Origin: Lasioglossum baleicum
Lineage: Eukaryota > Arthropoda > Insecta > Hymenoptera > Halictidae
Reading direction: 5' to 3'
Assembly: GCF_051020765.1 (NCBI RefSeq)
Contig: NW_027469553.1
Span: forward strand, 1-64,000
Length of the DNA: 64,000 bases
The stretch's first letter is position 1, and the number at the start of each line of letters is the position of its first letter. Shown here piece by piece: positions 46,801 to 60,410 of this stretch. Under the pieces are notes generated by a model. The model did no database searches. It saw only the letters and a list, made by a program, of their open reading frames with translations, and was not told where the DNA came from. Position numbers and translations under genes: made by a program.

Positions 46801-49800
46801 ACGCATAACACATAACGCATAACGCATAACGCATAACGCATAACGCATAACGCATAACGCATAACGCATAACGCATAACGCATAACGCATAACGCATAAC
46901 GCATAACGCATAACGCGTAACGCATAACGCATAACGCATAACGCATAACGCATAACGCATAACGCATAACGCATAACGCATAACGCATAACGCATAACGC
47001 ATAACGCATAACGCATAACGCATAACGCATAACGCATAACGCATAACGCATAACGCATAACGCATAACGCATAACGCATAACGCATAACGCATAACGCAT
47101 AACGCATAACGCATAACGCATAACGCATAACGCATAACGCATAACGCATAACGCATAACGCATAACGCATAACGCATAACGCATAACGCATAACGCATAA
47201 CGCATAACACATAACGCATCGCGCATAACGCATATCGCATAACGCATAACGGATAACGCATAACGCATATCGCATAACGCATAACGCATAACGCATAACG
47301 AACAACGCATATCGCATAACGCATAACGCAGAACGCATAACGCATAACGCATAACGCATAACGCATAACGCATAACGCAAAACGCATAACGCATAACGCA
47401 TAACGCATAACGCATAACGCATAACGCATAACGCATAAGGCATAACGCATAACGCACAACGCATAACGCATAACGCATAACGCATAACGCATAACGCATA
47501 ACGCATAACGCATAACGCATAACGCATAACGCAATAACGCATCGCGCATAACGCATAACGCATATCGCATAGCGCATGACGCATAACGCTTAACGAATAA
47601 CGCATAACGCATAACACATTACGCATAACGCATAACCCATAACGCATAACGCATAACGCATAACGCATAACGCATAACGCATAACGCATAACGCATAACG
47701 CATAACGCATAACGCATAACGCATAACGCATAACGCATAACGCATAACGCATAACGCATAACGCATAACGCATAACGCATAACGCATAACGCATAACGCA
47801 TAACGCATAACGCATAACGCATAACGCATAACGCATAACGCATAACGCATAACGCATAACGCATAACGCATAACGCATAACGCATAACGCATAAAGCATA
47901 GCCCATAACGCATAACGCATAACGCATTTCGCATAACGCATAACGCATAACGCATAACGCTTAACGCATAACGCATAACGCATAACGCATAACGCATAAC
48001 GCATAACGCATAACGCATAACGCATAACGCATAACGCTTAACGAATAACGCATAACGCATAACGCATAACGCATAACGCATAACGCATAACGAATAACGC
48101 ATACCGCATAGCGCATAACGCATAACGCATAACGCATAACGCATAACGCATAACGCATAACGCATAACGCATAACGCTTAACGAATAACGCATAACGCAT
48201 AACGCATAACGCATAACGCATAACGCATAACGCATAACGAATAACGCATACCGCACAACGCATAACGCATAACGCACAACGCACAACGCACAACGCACAA
48301 CGCACAACGCAGAACGCATAACGCATGACGCATAACGCATAACGCATAACGCATAACGCATAACGCATAACGCATAACGCATAACGCATAACGCATAACG
48401 CATAACGCATAACGCATAACGCATAACGCATAACGCATAACGCATAACGCATAACACATTACGCATAACGCATAACACATAACGCATAACGCATAACGCA
48501 TAACGCATAACGCATAACGCATAACGCATAACGCATAACGCATAACGCATAACGCATAACGCATAACGCATAACGCATAACGCATAACGCATAACGCATA
48601 ACGCATAACGCATAACGCATAACGCATAACGCATAACGCATAACGCATAACGCATAACGCATAACGCATAACGCATAACGCATAACGCATAACGCATAAC
48701 GCATAACGCATAACGCATAACGCATAACGCATAACGCATAACGCATAACGCATAACGCATAACGCATAACGCATAACGCATAACGCATAACGCATAACGC
48801 ATAACGCATAACGCATAACGCATAACGCATAACGCCTAACGCATAACGCATAACGCATAACGCATAACGCATAACGCATAACGCATAACGCATAACGCAT
48901 AACGCATAACGCATAACGCATAACGCATGACGCATAACGCATAACGCATAACTCATAACGCATAACGCATAACGCATCGCCGATAACGCATGACGCATAT
49001 CGCATAGCGCATGACGCATAACGCTTAACGAATAACGCATAACGCATAACACATTACGCATAACGCATAACACATAACGCATAACGCATAACGCATAACG
49101 CATAACTCATAACGCATAACGCATAACGCATAACGCATCGCCGATAACGCATAACGCATATCGCATAGCGCATGACGCATAACGCTTAACGAATAACGCA
49201 TAACGCATAACACATTACGCATAACGCATAACACATAACGCATAACGCATAACGCATAACGCATAACGCATAACGCATAACGCATAACGCATAACGCATA
49301 ACGCGTAACGCATAACGCATAACGCATAACGCATAACGCATAACGCATAACGCATAACGCATAACGCATAACGCATAACGCATAACGCATAACGCATAAC
49401 GCATAACGCATAACGCATAACGCATAACGCATAACGCATAACGCATAACGCATAACGCATAACGCATAACGCATAACGCATAACGCATAACGCATAACGC
49501 ATAACGCATAACGCATAACGCATAACGCATAACGCATAACGCATAACGCATAACGCATAACGCATAACGCATAACGCATAACACATAACGCATCGCGCAT
49601 AACGCATATCGCATAACGCATAACGGATAACGCATAACGCATATCGCATAACGCATAACGCATAACGCATAACGAACAACGCATATCGCATAACGCATAA
49701 CGCAGAACGCATAACGCATAACGCATAACGCATAACGCATAACGCAAAACGCATAACGCATAACGCATAACGCATAACGCATAACGCATAACGCATAACG

Positions 49801-51300
49801 CATAAGGCATAACGCATAACGCACAACGCATAACGCATAACGCATAACGCATAACGCATAACGCATAACGCATAACGCATAACGCATAACGCATAACGCA
49901 TAACGCATAACGCATAACGCAATAACGCATCGCGCATAACGCATAACGCATATCGCATAGCGCATGACGCATAACGCTTAACGAATAACGCATAACGCAT
50001 AACACATTACGCATAACGCATAACCCATAACGCATAACGCATAACGCATAACGCATAACGCATAACGCATAACGCATAACGCATAACGCATAACGCATAA
50101 CGCATAACGCATAACGCATAACGCATAACGCATCGCCGATAACGCATAACGCATATCGCATAGCGCATGACGCATAACGCTTAACGAATAACGCATAACG
50201 CATAACACATTACGCATAACGCATAACACATAACGCATAACGCATAACGCATAACGCATAACGCATAACGCGTAACGCATAACGCATAACGCATAACGCA
50301 TAACGCATAACGAACAACGCATATCGCATAACGCATAACGCATAACGCATAACGCATAACGCATAACGCATAACGCATAACGCATAACGCATAACGCATA
50401 ACGCATAACGCATAACGCATAACGCATAACGCATAACGCATAACGCATAACGCATAACGCATAACGCATAACGCATAACGCATAACGCATAACGCATAAC
50501 GCATAACGCATAACGCATAACGCATAACGCATAACGCATAACGCATAACGCATAACGCATAACGCATAACGCATAACGCATAACGCATAACGCATAACGC
50601 ATAACGCATAACGCATAACGCATAAAGCATAACGCACAACGCACAACGCACAACGCACAACGCACAACGCAGAACGCATAACGCATAACGCATAACGCAT
50701 AACGCATAACGCATAACGCATAACGCATAACGCATAACGCATAACGCATAACGCATAACGCATAACGCATAACGCATAACGCATAACGCATAACGCATAA
50801 CGCATAACGCATAACGCATAACGCATAACGCATAACGCATAACGCATAACGCATAACGCATAACGCATAACGCATAAAGCATAGCCCATAACGCATAACG
50901 CATAACGCATTTCGCATAACGCATAACGCATAACGCATAACGCTTAACGAATAACGCATAACGCATAACGCATAACGCATAACGCATAACGCATAACGCA
51001 TAACGCATAACGCATAACGCATAACGCTTAACGAATAACGCATAACGCATAACGCATAACGCATAACGCATAACGCATAACGCATAACGAATAACGCATA
51101 CCGCATAGCGCATAACGCATAACGCATAACGCATAACGCATAACGCATAACGCATAACGCATAACGCTTAACGAATAACGCATAACGCATAACGCATAAC
51201 GCATAACGCATAACGCATAACGCATAACGAATAACACATACCGCACAACGCATAACGCATAACGCACAACGCACAACGCACAACGCACAACGCACAACGC
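34900..51300 (+). repeat. Array domain C: mixed CAC and J3/K modules
   Basis: CAC runs reappear near 35030, 37817, 38330, 40325, 43065, 48255, 50635 and 51245, interleaved with J3 doublets, M modules and J1 modules. A frequent order is J3 doublet, pure run, M, J1, J3, CAC run, then an AAAGCAT-AGCCCAT pair. Examples start near 36.3, 41.6, 46.6 and 49.0 kb, some with a step missing. This suggests a supra-HOR of a few kilobases that was copied with losses. The last CAC run ends near 51303. Confidence 0.75.
43825..46780 (+). repeat. Three tandem K units, about 1.03-1.15 kb each
   Basis: TACGCAT starts at 43825, 44854 and 46002 (spacings 1029 and 1148). AACGCCT lies at 44161, 45302 and 46415 (1141 and 1113). 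The J3 doublets are at 44301/44455, 45442/45596 and 46555/46716. The first two copies share CGCTGAT, found nowhere else in the window, while the third has the usual CGCCGAT. All spacings are multiples of 7. The first two copies are therefore each other's closest relatives and the duplication that produced them is recent relative to the C-to-T change. Confidence 0.88.
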
Positions 51301-51303
51301 AGA

Positions 51304-54100
51304 ACGCATAACGCATAACGCATAACGCATAACGCATAACGCATAACGCATAACGCATAACGCATAACGCATAACGCATAACGCATAACGCATAACGCAT
51401 AACGCATAACGCATAACGCATAACGCATAACGCATAACGCATAACGCATAACGCATAACGCATAACGCATAACGCATAACGCATAACGCATAACGCATAA
51501 CGCATAACGCATAACGCATAACGCATAACGCATAACGCATAACGCATAACGCATAACGCATAACGCATAACGCATAACGCATAACGCATAACGCATAACG
51601 CATAACGCATAACGCATAACGCATAACGCATATCGCATAACGCATAACGCATAACGCGTAACGCGTAACGCGTAACGCAAAACGCATAACGCATAACGCA
51701 TAACGCATAACGCATAACGCATAACGCATAACGCATAACGCATAACGCATAACGCATAACGCATAACGCATAACGCATAACGCATAACGCATAACGCATA
51801 ACGCATAACACATAACGCATCGCGCATAACGCATATCGCATAACGCATAACGGATAACGCATAACGCATATCGCATAACGCATAACGCATAACGCATAAC
51901 GAACAACGCATATCGCATAACGCATAACGCATAACGCATAACGCATAACGCATAACGCATAACGCATAACGCATAACGCATAACGCATAACGCATAACGC
52001 ATAACGCATAACGCATAACGCATAACGCATAACGCATAACGCATAACGCATAACGCATAACGCATAACGCATAACGCATAACGCATATCGCATAACGCAT
52101 AACGCATAACGCATAACGCATAACGCATAACGCATAACGCATAACGCATAACGCATAACGCATAAGGCATAACGCATAACGCATAACGCATAACGCATAA
52201 CGCATAACGCATAACGCATAACGCATAACGCAATAACGCATCGCGCATAACGCATAACGCATATCGCATAGCGCATGACGCATAACGCTTAACGAATAAC
52301 GCATAACGCATAACACATAACGCGTAACGCATAACGCATAACGCATAACGCATAACGCATAACGCATAACGCATAACGCATAACGCATAACGCATAACGC
52401 ATAACGCATAACGCATAACGCATAACGCATAACGCATAACGCATAACGCATAACGCATAACGCATAACGCATAACGCATAACGCATAACGCATAACGCAT
52501 AACGCATAACGCATAACGCATAACGCATAACGCATAACGCATAACGCATAACGCATAACGCATGACGCATAACGCATAACGCATAACGCATAACGCATAA
52601 CGCATAACGCATAACGCATAACGCATAACGCATAACGCATAACGCATAACGCATAACGCATAACGCATAACGCATAACGCATAACGCATAACACATTACG
52701 CATAACGCATAACACATAACGCATAACGCATAACGCATAACGCATAACGCATAACGCATAACGCATAACGCATAACGCATAACGCATAACGCATAACGCA
52801 TAACGCATAACGCATAACGCATAACGCATAACGCATAACGCATAACGCATAACGCATAACGCATAACGCAAAACGCATAACGCATAACGCATAACGCATA
52901 ACGCATAACGCATAACGCATAACGCATAAGGCATAACGCATAACGCATAACGCATAACGCATAACGCATAACGCATAACGCATAACGCATAACGCATAAC
53001 GCATAACGCAATAACGCATCGCGCATAACGCATAACGCATATCGCATAGCGCATGACGCATAACGCTTAACGAATAACGCATAACGCATAACACATTACG
53101 CATAACGCATAACCCATAACGCATAACGCATAACGCATAACGCATAACGCATAACGCATAACGCATAACGCATAACGCATAACGCATCGCCGATAACGCA
53201 TAACGCATATCGCATAGCGCATGACGCATAACGCTTAACGAATAACGCATAACGCATAACACATTACGCATAACGCATAACGCATAACGCATAACGCATA
53301 ACGCATAACGCATAACGCATAACGCAAAACGCATAACGCATAACGCATAACGCATAACGCATAACGCATAACGCATAACGCATAACGCATAAAGCATAAC
53401 GCATAACGCATAACGCATAACGCATAACGCATAACGCATAACGCATAACGCATAACGCATAACGCATAACGCATAACGCAATAACGCATCGCGCATAACG
53501 CATAACGCATATCGCATAGCGCATGACGCATAACGCTTAACGAATAACGCATAACGCATAACACATTACGCATAACGCATAACCCATAACGCATAACGCA
53601 TAACGCATAACGCATAACGCATAACGCATAACGCATAACGCATAACGCATAACGCATCGCCGATAACGCATAACGCATATCGCATAGCGCATGACGCATA
53701 ACGCTTAACGAATAACGCATAACGCATAACACATTACGCATAACGCATAACGCATAACGCATAACGCATAACGCATAACGCATAACGCATAACGCAAAAC
53801 GCATAACGCATAACGCATAACGCATAACGCATAACGCATAACGCATAACGCATAACGCATAAAGCATAACGCATAACGCATAACGCATAACGCATAACGC
53901 ATAACGCATAACGCATAACGCATAACGCATAACGCATAACGCATAACGCATAACGCATAACGCATAACGCATAACGCATAACGCATAACGCATAACGCAT
54001 AACGCATAACGCATAACGCATAACGCATAACGCATAACGCATAACGCATAACGCATAACGCATAACGCATAACGCATAACGCAATAACGCATCGCGCATA
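51304..54100 (+). repeat. Transitional array segment between domains C and D
   Basis: After the last CAC run come a pure run of about 320 bp, an ACGCGT triplet near 51654, the last M module (51851), and J1 modules at 52230, 53008, 53478 and 54081. J3 units occur at 53188 and 53658. No CAC runs and no domain-D markers were seen. A 470-bp tandem duplication lies inside it. Confidence 0.7.
52990..53950 (+). repeat. 470-bp tandem duplication
   Basis: J1 53008/53478, AACCCAT 53111/53581, J3 53188/53658, AACGCAA 53321/53791 and AAAGCAT 53391/53861 all have an offset of exactly 470, which is 67 units plus the one J1 base. I saw no substitution between the copies, so this looks like one of the youngest duplications here. 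Confidence 0.9.
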
Positions 54101-55559
54101 ACGCCTAACGCATATCGCATAGCGCATGACGCATAACGCTTAACGAATAACGCATAACGCATAACACATAACGCGTAACGCATAACGCATAACGCATAAC
54201 GCATAACGCATAACGCATAACGCATAACGCATAACGCATAACGCATAACGCATAACGCATAACGCATAACGCATAACGCATAACGCATAACGCATAACGC
54301 ATAACGCATAACGCATAACGCATAACGCATAACGCATAACGCATAACGCATAACGCATAACGCATAACGCATAACGCATAACGCATAACGCATAACGCAT
54401 AACGCATAACGCATAACGCATAACGAATAACGCATAACGCATAACGCATAACGCATAACGCATAACGCATAACGCATAACGCATAACGCATAACGCATAA
54501 CGCATAACGCATAACGCATAACGCATAACGCATAACGCATAACGCATAACGCATAACGCATAACGCATAACGCATAACGCATAACGCATAACGCATAACG
54601 CATAACGCATAACGCATAACGCATAACGCATAACGCATAACGCATAACGCATAACGCATAACGCATAACGAATAACGCATAACGCATAACGCATAACGCA
54701 TAACGCATAACGCATAACGCATAACGCATAACGCATAACGCATAACGCATAACGCATAACGCATAACGCATAATGCATAACGCATAACACATAACGCATA
54801 ACGCATAACGCATAACGCATAACGCATAACGCATAACGCATAACGCATAACGCATAACGCATGACGCATAACGAATAGCCCATAACGCATAACGCATAAC
54901 GCATAACGCATAACGCATAACGCATAACGCATAACGCATAACGCATAACGCATAACGCATAACGCATAACGCATAACGCATAACGCATAACGCATAACCC
55001 ATAACGCATAACGCATAACGCATAACGCATAACGCATAACGCATAAGGCATAACGCATAACGCATAACGCATAACGCATAACGCATAACGCATTACGCAT
55101 AACGCATAACGCATAACGCATATCGCATAACGCATAACGCATAACGCATAACGCATAACGCATAACGCATAACGCATAACGCATAACACATAACGCATAA
55201 CGCATAACGCATAACTCATAACGCATAACGCATAACGCATAACGCATAACGCATAACGCATAACGCATAACGCATAACGCATAACGCATAACGCATAACG
55301 CATAACGCATGACGCATAACGAATAGCCCATAACGCATAACGCATAACGCATAACGCATAACGCATAAAGCATAACGCATAACGCATAACGCATAACGCA
55401 TAACGCATAACGCATAACGCATAACGCATAACGCATAACGCATAACGCATAACGCATAACGCATAACGCATAACACATAACGCATAACGCATAACGCATA
55501 ACTCATAACGCATAACGCATAACGCATAACGCATAACGCATAACGCATAACGCATAACG

Positions 55560-57000
55560 CATAACGCATAACGCATAACGCATAACGCAATAACGCATCG
55601 CGCATAACGCATAACGCATATCGCATAGCGCATGACGCATAACGCTTAACGAATAACGCATAACGCATAACACATAACGCGTAACGCATAACGCATAACG
55701 CATAACGCATAACGCATAACGCATAACGCATAACGCATAACGCATAACGCATAACGCATAACGCATAACGCATAACGCATAACGCATAACGCATAACGCA
55801 TAACGCATAACGCATAACGCATAACGCATAACGCATAACGCATAACGCATAACGCATAACGCATAACGCATAACGCATAACGCATAACGCATAACGCATA
55901 ACGCATAACGCATAACGCATAACGCATAACGCATAACGCAATAACGCATCGCGCATAACGCATAACGCATATCGCATAGCGCATGACGCATAACGCTTAA
56001 CGAATAACGCATAACGCATAACACATAACGCGTAACGCATAACGCATAACGCATAACGCATAACGCATCGAGCATAACGCATAACGCATATCGCATAGCG
56101 CATGACGCATAAAGCTTAACGAATAACGCATAACGCATAACACATTACGCATAACGCATAACACATAACGCATAACGCATAACGCATAACGCATAACGCA
56201 TAACGCATAACGCATAACACATTACGCATAACGCATAACACATAACGCATAACGCATAACGCATAACGCATAACGCATAACGCATAACGCATAACGCATA
56301 ACGCATAACGCATAACGCATAACGCATAACGCATAACGCATAACGCATAACGCATAACGCATAACGCATAACGCATAACGCATAACGCATAACGCATAAC
56401 GCATAACGCATAACGCATAACGCATAACGCATAACGCATAACGAATAACGCATAACGCATAACGCATAACGCATAACGCATAACGCATAACGCATAACGC
56501 ATAACGCATAACGCATAACGCATAATGCATAACGCATAACACATAACGCATAACGCATAACGCATAACGCATAACGCATAACGCATAACGCATAACGCAT
56601 AACGCATGACGCATAACGAATAGCCCATAACGCATAACGCATAACGCATAACGCATAACGCATAACGCATAACGCATAACGCATAACGCATAACGCATAA
56701 CGCATAACGCATAACGCATAACGCATAACGCATAACGCATAACGCATAACGCATAACGCATAACGCATAACGCATAACCCATAACGCATAACACATAACG
56801 CATAACGCATAACGCATAACGCATAACGCATAACGCATAACGCATATCGCATAACGCATAACGCATATCGCATAACGCATAACGCATAACGCATATGGCA
56901 TAACGCATAACGCATAACGCATAACGCATAAGGCATAACGCATAACGCATAACGCATAACGCATAACGCATAACGCATAACGCATTACGCATAACGCATA
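55560..57000 (+). repeat. Domain D duplication, copy 1 (offset about 3.36-3.45 kb)
   Basis: J1 pair 55587 and 55938, CGAGCAT near 56067, an AAGCTT hexamer at 56112, the C5A-AGCCCAT mark at 56617 and ATGGCAT near 56894 recur at 58984, 59384, 59507, 59551, 59972 and 60305. All offsets are 2 modulo 7. CGAGCAT and AAGCTT occur only in these two copies. Confidence 0.85.
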
Positions 57001-58959
57001 ACGCATAACGCATATCGCATAACGCATAACGCATAACGCATAACGCATAACGCATAACGCATAACGCATAACGCATAACGCATAACGCATAACGCATAAC
57101 GCATAACGCATAACACATAACGCATAACGCATAACGCATAACGCATAACGCATAACGCATAACGCATAACGCATAACGCATAACGCATAACGCATAACGC
57201 ATAACGCATAACGCATAACGCATAACGCATAACGCATAACGCATAACGCATAACGCATAACGCATAACGCATAACGCATAACGAATAACGCATAACGCAT
57301 AACGCATAACGCATAACGCATAACGCATAACGCATAACGCATAACGCATAACGCATAATGCATAACGCATAACACATAACGCATAACGCATAACGCATTT
57401 CGCATAACGCATAACGCATAACGCATAACGCATAACGCATAACGCATAACGCATAACGCATAACGCATAACGCATAACGCATAACGCATAACGCATAACG
57501 CATAACGCATAACGCATAACGCATAACGCATAACGCATAACGCATAACGCATAACGCATAACGCATAACGCATAACGCATAACGCATAACGCATAACGCA
57601 TAACGCATAACGCATAACGCATAACGAATAACGCATAACGCATAACGCATAACGCATAACGCATAACGCATAACGCATAACGCATAACGCATAACGCATA
57701 ACGCATAATGCATAACGCATAACACATAACGCATAACGCATAACGCATAACGCATAACGCATAACGCATAACGCATAACGCATAACGCATGACGCATAAC
57801 GAATAGCCCATAACGCATAACGCATAACGCATAACGCATAACGCATAACGCATAACGCATAACGCATAACGCATAACGCATAACGCATAACGCATATCGC
57901 ATAACGCATAACGCATAACGCATATGGCATAACGCATAACGCATAACGCATAACGCATAACGCATAAGGCATAACGCATAACGCATAACGCATAACGCAT
58001 AACGCATAACGCATTACGCATAACGCATAACGCATAACGCATATCGCATAACGCATAACGCATAACGCATAACGCATAACGCATAACGCATAACGCATAA
58101 CGCATAACGCATAACACATAACGCATAACGCATAACGCATAACGCATAACGCATAACGCATAACGCATAACGCATAACGCATAACGCATAACGCATAACG
58201 CATAACGCATAACGCATAACGCATAACGCATAACGCATAACGCATAACGCATAACGCATAACGCATAACGCATAACGCATAACGCATAACGAATAACGCA
58301 TAACGCATAACGCATCACGCATAACGCATAACGCATAACGCATAACGCATAACGCATAACGCATAATGCATAACGCATAACGCATAACGCATAACGCATA
58401 ACGCATAACGCATAACGCATAACGCATAACGCATAACGCATAACGCATAACGCATGACGCATAACGAATAGCCCATAACGCATAACGCATAACGCATAAC
58501 GCATAACGCATAACGCATAACGCATAACGCATAACGCATAACGCATAACGCATAACGCATAACGCATAACGCATAACCCATAACGCATAACACATAACGC
58601 ATAACGCATAACGCATAACGCATAACGCATAACGCATAACGCATAACGCATATCGCATAACGCATAACGCATAACGCATAACGCATAACGCATAACGCAT
58701 AACGCATAACGCATATGGCATAACGCATAACGCATAACGCATAACGCATAAGGCATAAGGCATAACGCATAACGCATAACGCATAACGCATAACGCATAA
58801 CGCATTACGCATAACGCATAACGCATAACGCATATCGCATAACGCATAACGCATAACGCATAACGCATAACGCATAAAGCATAACGCATAACACATAACG
58901 CATAACGCATAACGCATAACGCATAACGCATAACGCATAACGCATAACGCATAACGCAT

Positions 58960-60410
58960 AACGCATAACGCATAACGCATAACGCAATAACGCATCGCGC
59001 ATAACGCATAACGCATATCGCATAGCGCATGACGCATAACGCATATCGCATAGCGCATAACGCATAACGCATAACGCATAACGCATAACGCATAACACAT
59101 AACGCGTAACGCATAACGCATAACGCATAACGCATAACGCATAACGCATAACGCATAACGCATAACGCATAACGCATAACGCATAACGCATAACGCATAA
59201 CGCATAACGCATAACGCATAACGCATAACGCATAACGCATAACGCATAACGCATAACGCATAACGCATAACGCATAACGCATAACGCATAACGCATAACG
59301 CATAACGCATAACGCATAACGCATAACGCATAACGCATAACGCATAACGCATAACGCATAACGCATAACGCATAACGCATAACGCAATAACGCATCGCGC
59401 ATAACGCATAACGCATATCGCATAGCGCATGACGCATAACGCTTAACGAATAACGCATAACGCATAACACATAACGCGTAACGCATAACGCATAACGCAT
59501 AACGCATCGAGCATAACGCATAACGCATATCGCATAGCGCATGACGCATAAAGCTTAACGAATAACGCATAACGCATAACACATTACGCATAACGCATAA
59601 CACATAACGCATAACGCATAACGCATAACGCATAACGCATAACGCATAACGCATAACGCATAACGCATAACGCATAACGCATAACGCATAACGCATAACG
59701 CATAACGCATAACGCATAACGCATAACGCATAACGCATAACGCATAACGCATAACGCATAACGCATAACGCATAACGCATAACGCATAACGCATAACGCA
59801 TAACGAATAACGCATAACGCATAACGCATAACGCATAACGCATAACGCATAACGCATAACGCATAACGCATAACGCATAATGCATAACGCATAACACATA
59901 ACGCATAACGCATAACGCATAACGCATAACGCATAACGCATAACGCATAACGCATAACGCATGACGCATAACGAATAGCCCATAACGCATAACGCATAAC
60001 GCATAACGCATAACGCATAACGCATAACGCATAACGCATAACGCATAACGCATAACGCATAACGCATAACGCATAACGCATAACGCATAACGCATAACGC
60101 ATAACGCATAACGCATAACGCATAACGCATAACGCATAACGCATAACGCATAACGCATAACGCATAACGCATAACGCATAACCCATAACGCATAACACAT
60201 AACGCATAACGCATAACGCATAACGCATAACGCATAACGCATAACGCATAACGCATATCGCATAACGCATAACGCATATCGCATAACGCATAACGCATAG
60301 CGCATATGGCATAACGCATAACGCATAACGCATAACGCATAAGGCATAACGCATAACGCATAACGCATAACGCATAACGCATAACGCATAACGCATTACG
60401 CATAACGCAT
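58960..60410 (+). repeat. Domain D duplication, copy 2
   Basis: Second copy of 55.56-57.00 kb. It contains an extra ATCGCAT-AGCGCAT stretch near 59041-59058 after its first J1 and a different number of plain units around the marks. One AGCGCAT unit precedes ATGGCAT here (near 60298) and not in copy 1. Confidence 0.85.

Larger units (their letters stand above)
13785..49160 (+). repeat. K unit: TACGCAT, long pure run, AACGCCT, then J3 doublet
   Basis: A recurring unit of about 0.7-1.1 kb begins with AACACAT-TACGCAT, has a 300-450 bp pure run, then AACGCCT, a GACGCAT unit, AACTCAT and a J3 doublet. TACGCAT starts lie near 13785, 30749, 35750, 41030, 43825, 44854, 46002 and 48460. AACGCCT lies near 14101 (with a second at 14206), 28607, 31088, 36187, 41452, 44161, 45302, 46415 and 48831. 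Adjacent copies at 43.8-46.8 kb form a tandem series; the others are dispersed. Confidence 0.8.
1131..51303 (+). repeat. CAC module marked by AAAGCAT-AGCCCAT, 7 copies
   Basis: The pair AAAGCAT-AGCCCAT, followed by a TTCGCAT unit after a few plain units, lies at 1131, 2829, 7275, 11630, 37984, 47893 and 50876. Most copies are preceded by a T7C run closed by T7G. They are followed by AACGCTT-AACGAAT pairs, AACGAAT-plain-ACCGCAT-AGCGCAT, and then AACGAAT-plain-ACCGCAC leading into another T7C run. The same order is found in domains A and C but not in B or D, so A and C share ancestry across more than 30 kb. The copies at 1131 and 11630 are partial. Confidence 0.82.
5021..51674 (+). repeat. Triplets of A6G units giving three ACGCGT hexamers, 7 loci
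   Basis: Three successive AACGCGT units create palindromic ACGCGT hexamers spaced 7 bp at 5021, 9474, 14921, 19530, 22345, 26154 and 51654 (first of each three), each followed by AACGCAA. A damaged version with AACGGGT in the middle lies at 21729, and pairs followed by AACGCCT lie at 23116 and 26836. In fungi ACGCGT is the MCB element bound by MBF and everywhere it is a MluI site. No regulatory role is implied here. Confidence 0.75.
5120..51920 (+). repeat. M module, about 30 copies marked AACGGAT
   Basis: The order is AACACAT, plain, CGCGCAT, plain, ATCGCAT, plain, AACGGAT, two plain, ATCGCAT, plain units, AACGAAC, plain, ATCGCAT. CGGA (or AGGA in AAAGGAT forms) is near 5176, 6311, 9629, 10771, 12290, 15104, 16442, 16947, 17101, 17381, 17793, 18334, 18488, 18761, 18775, 19699, 21849, 22507, 24390, 26309, 28180, 29762, 31906, 32312, 32690, 33110, 33650, 34147, 36802, 39274, 42152, 47250, 49624 and 51851. 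Some copies are partial (31906 and 32690 lack AACGAAC). In domains B and C, M is often followed 270-380 bp later by J1. It is absent from domain D. Confidence 0.85.
14330..53720 (+). repeat. J3 module, about 25 dispersed copies marked CGCCGAT
   Basis: J3 is marked by CGCCGAT, followed by one plain unit, a plain or GACGCAT unit, ATCGCAT, AGCGCAT, GACGCAT, AACGCTT, AACGAAT, two plain units, AACACAT and TACGCAT. CGCCGAT starts near 14360, 14514, 28773, 31253, 31421, 34643, 36324, 36471, 37284, 39833, 40827, 41625, 41786, 42634, 44455, 45596, 46555, 46716, 48978, 49139, 50134, 53188 and 53658. Two copies (44301 and 45442) carry CGCTGAT instead. The copy at 36324 lacks the AGCGCAT-GACGCAT pair. 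J3 often occurs as doublets 147-168 bp apart. It is absent from domains A and D. Confidence 0.88.
5552..59480 (+). repeat. J1 module, 26 dispersed copies with a one-base insertion
   Basis: J1 is about 99 bp: AACGCAAT (an extra A before T7), a plain unit, CGCGCAT, two plain units, ATCGCAT, AGCGCAT, GACGCAT, AACGCTT, AACGAAT, two plain units, AACACAT, then AACGCGT or TACGCAT. The GCAAT of the insertion is at 5555, 10001, 15504, 16751, 18103, 20099, 24909, 30106, 30450, 33384, 34435, 35353, 37076, 39590, 42433, 43407, 47531, 49919, 52230, 53008, 53478, 54081, 55587, 55938, 58984 and 59384. The copy at 58984 differs downstream of the GACGCAT unit. Such a long shared context means the copies descend from one ancestral module. 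No function is evident. Confidence 0.9.

Noticed and set aside
5176..51851. TAACGG in M modules as MYB-type binding sites
   Set aside because: The hexamer fits the YAACKG core, but it is a six-base match created by one inherited variant unit in a duplicated module, so it gives no independent evidence of regulation.
58315..58321. Single CACGCAT unit
   Set aside because: It is a one-off A1C substitution with no repeated context; treated as an ordinary private variant.
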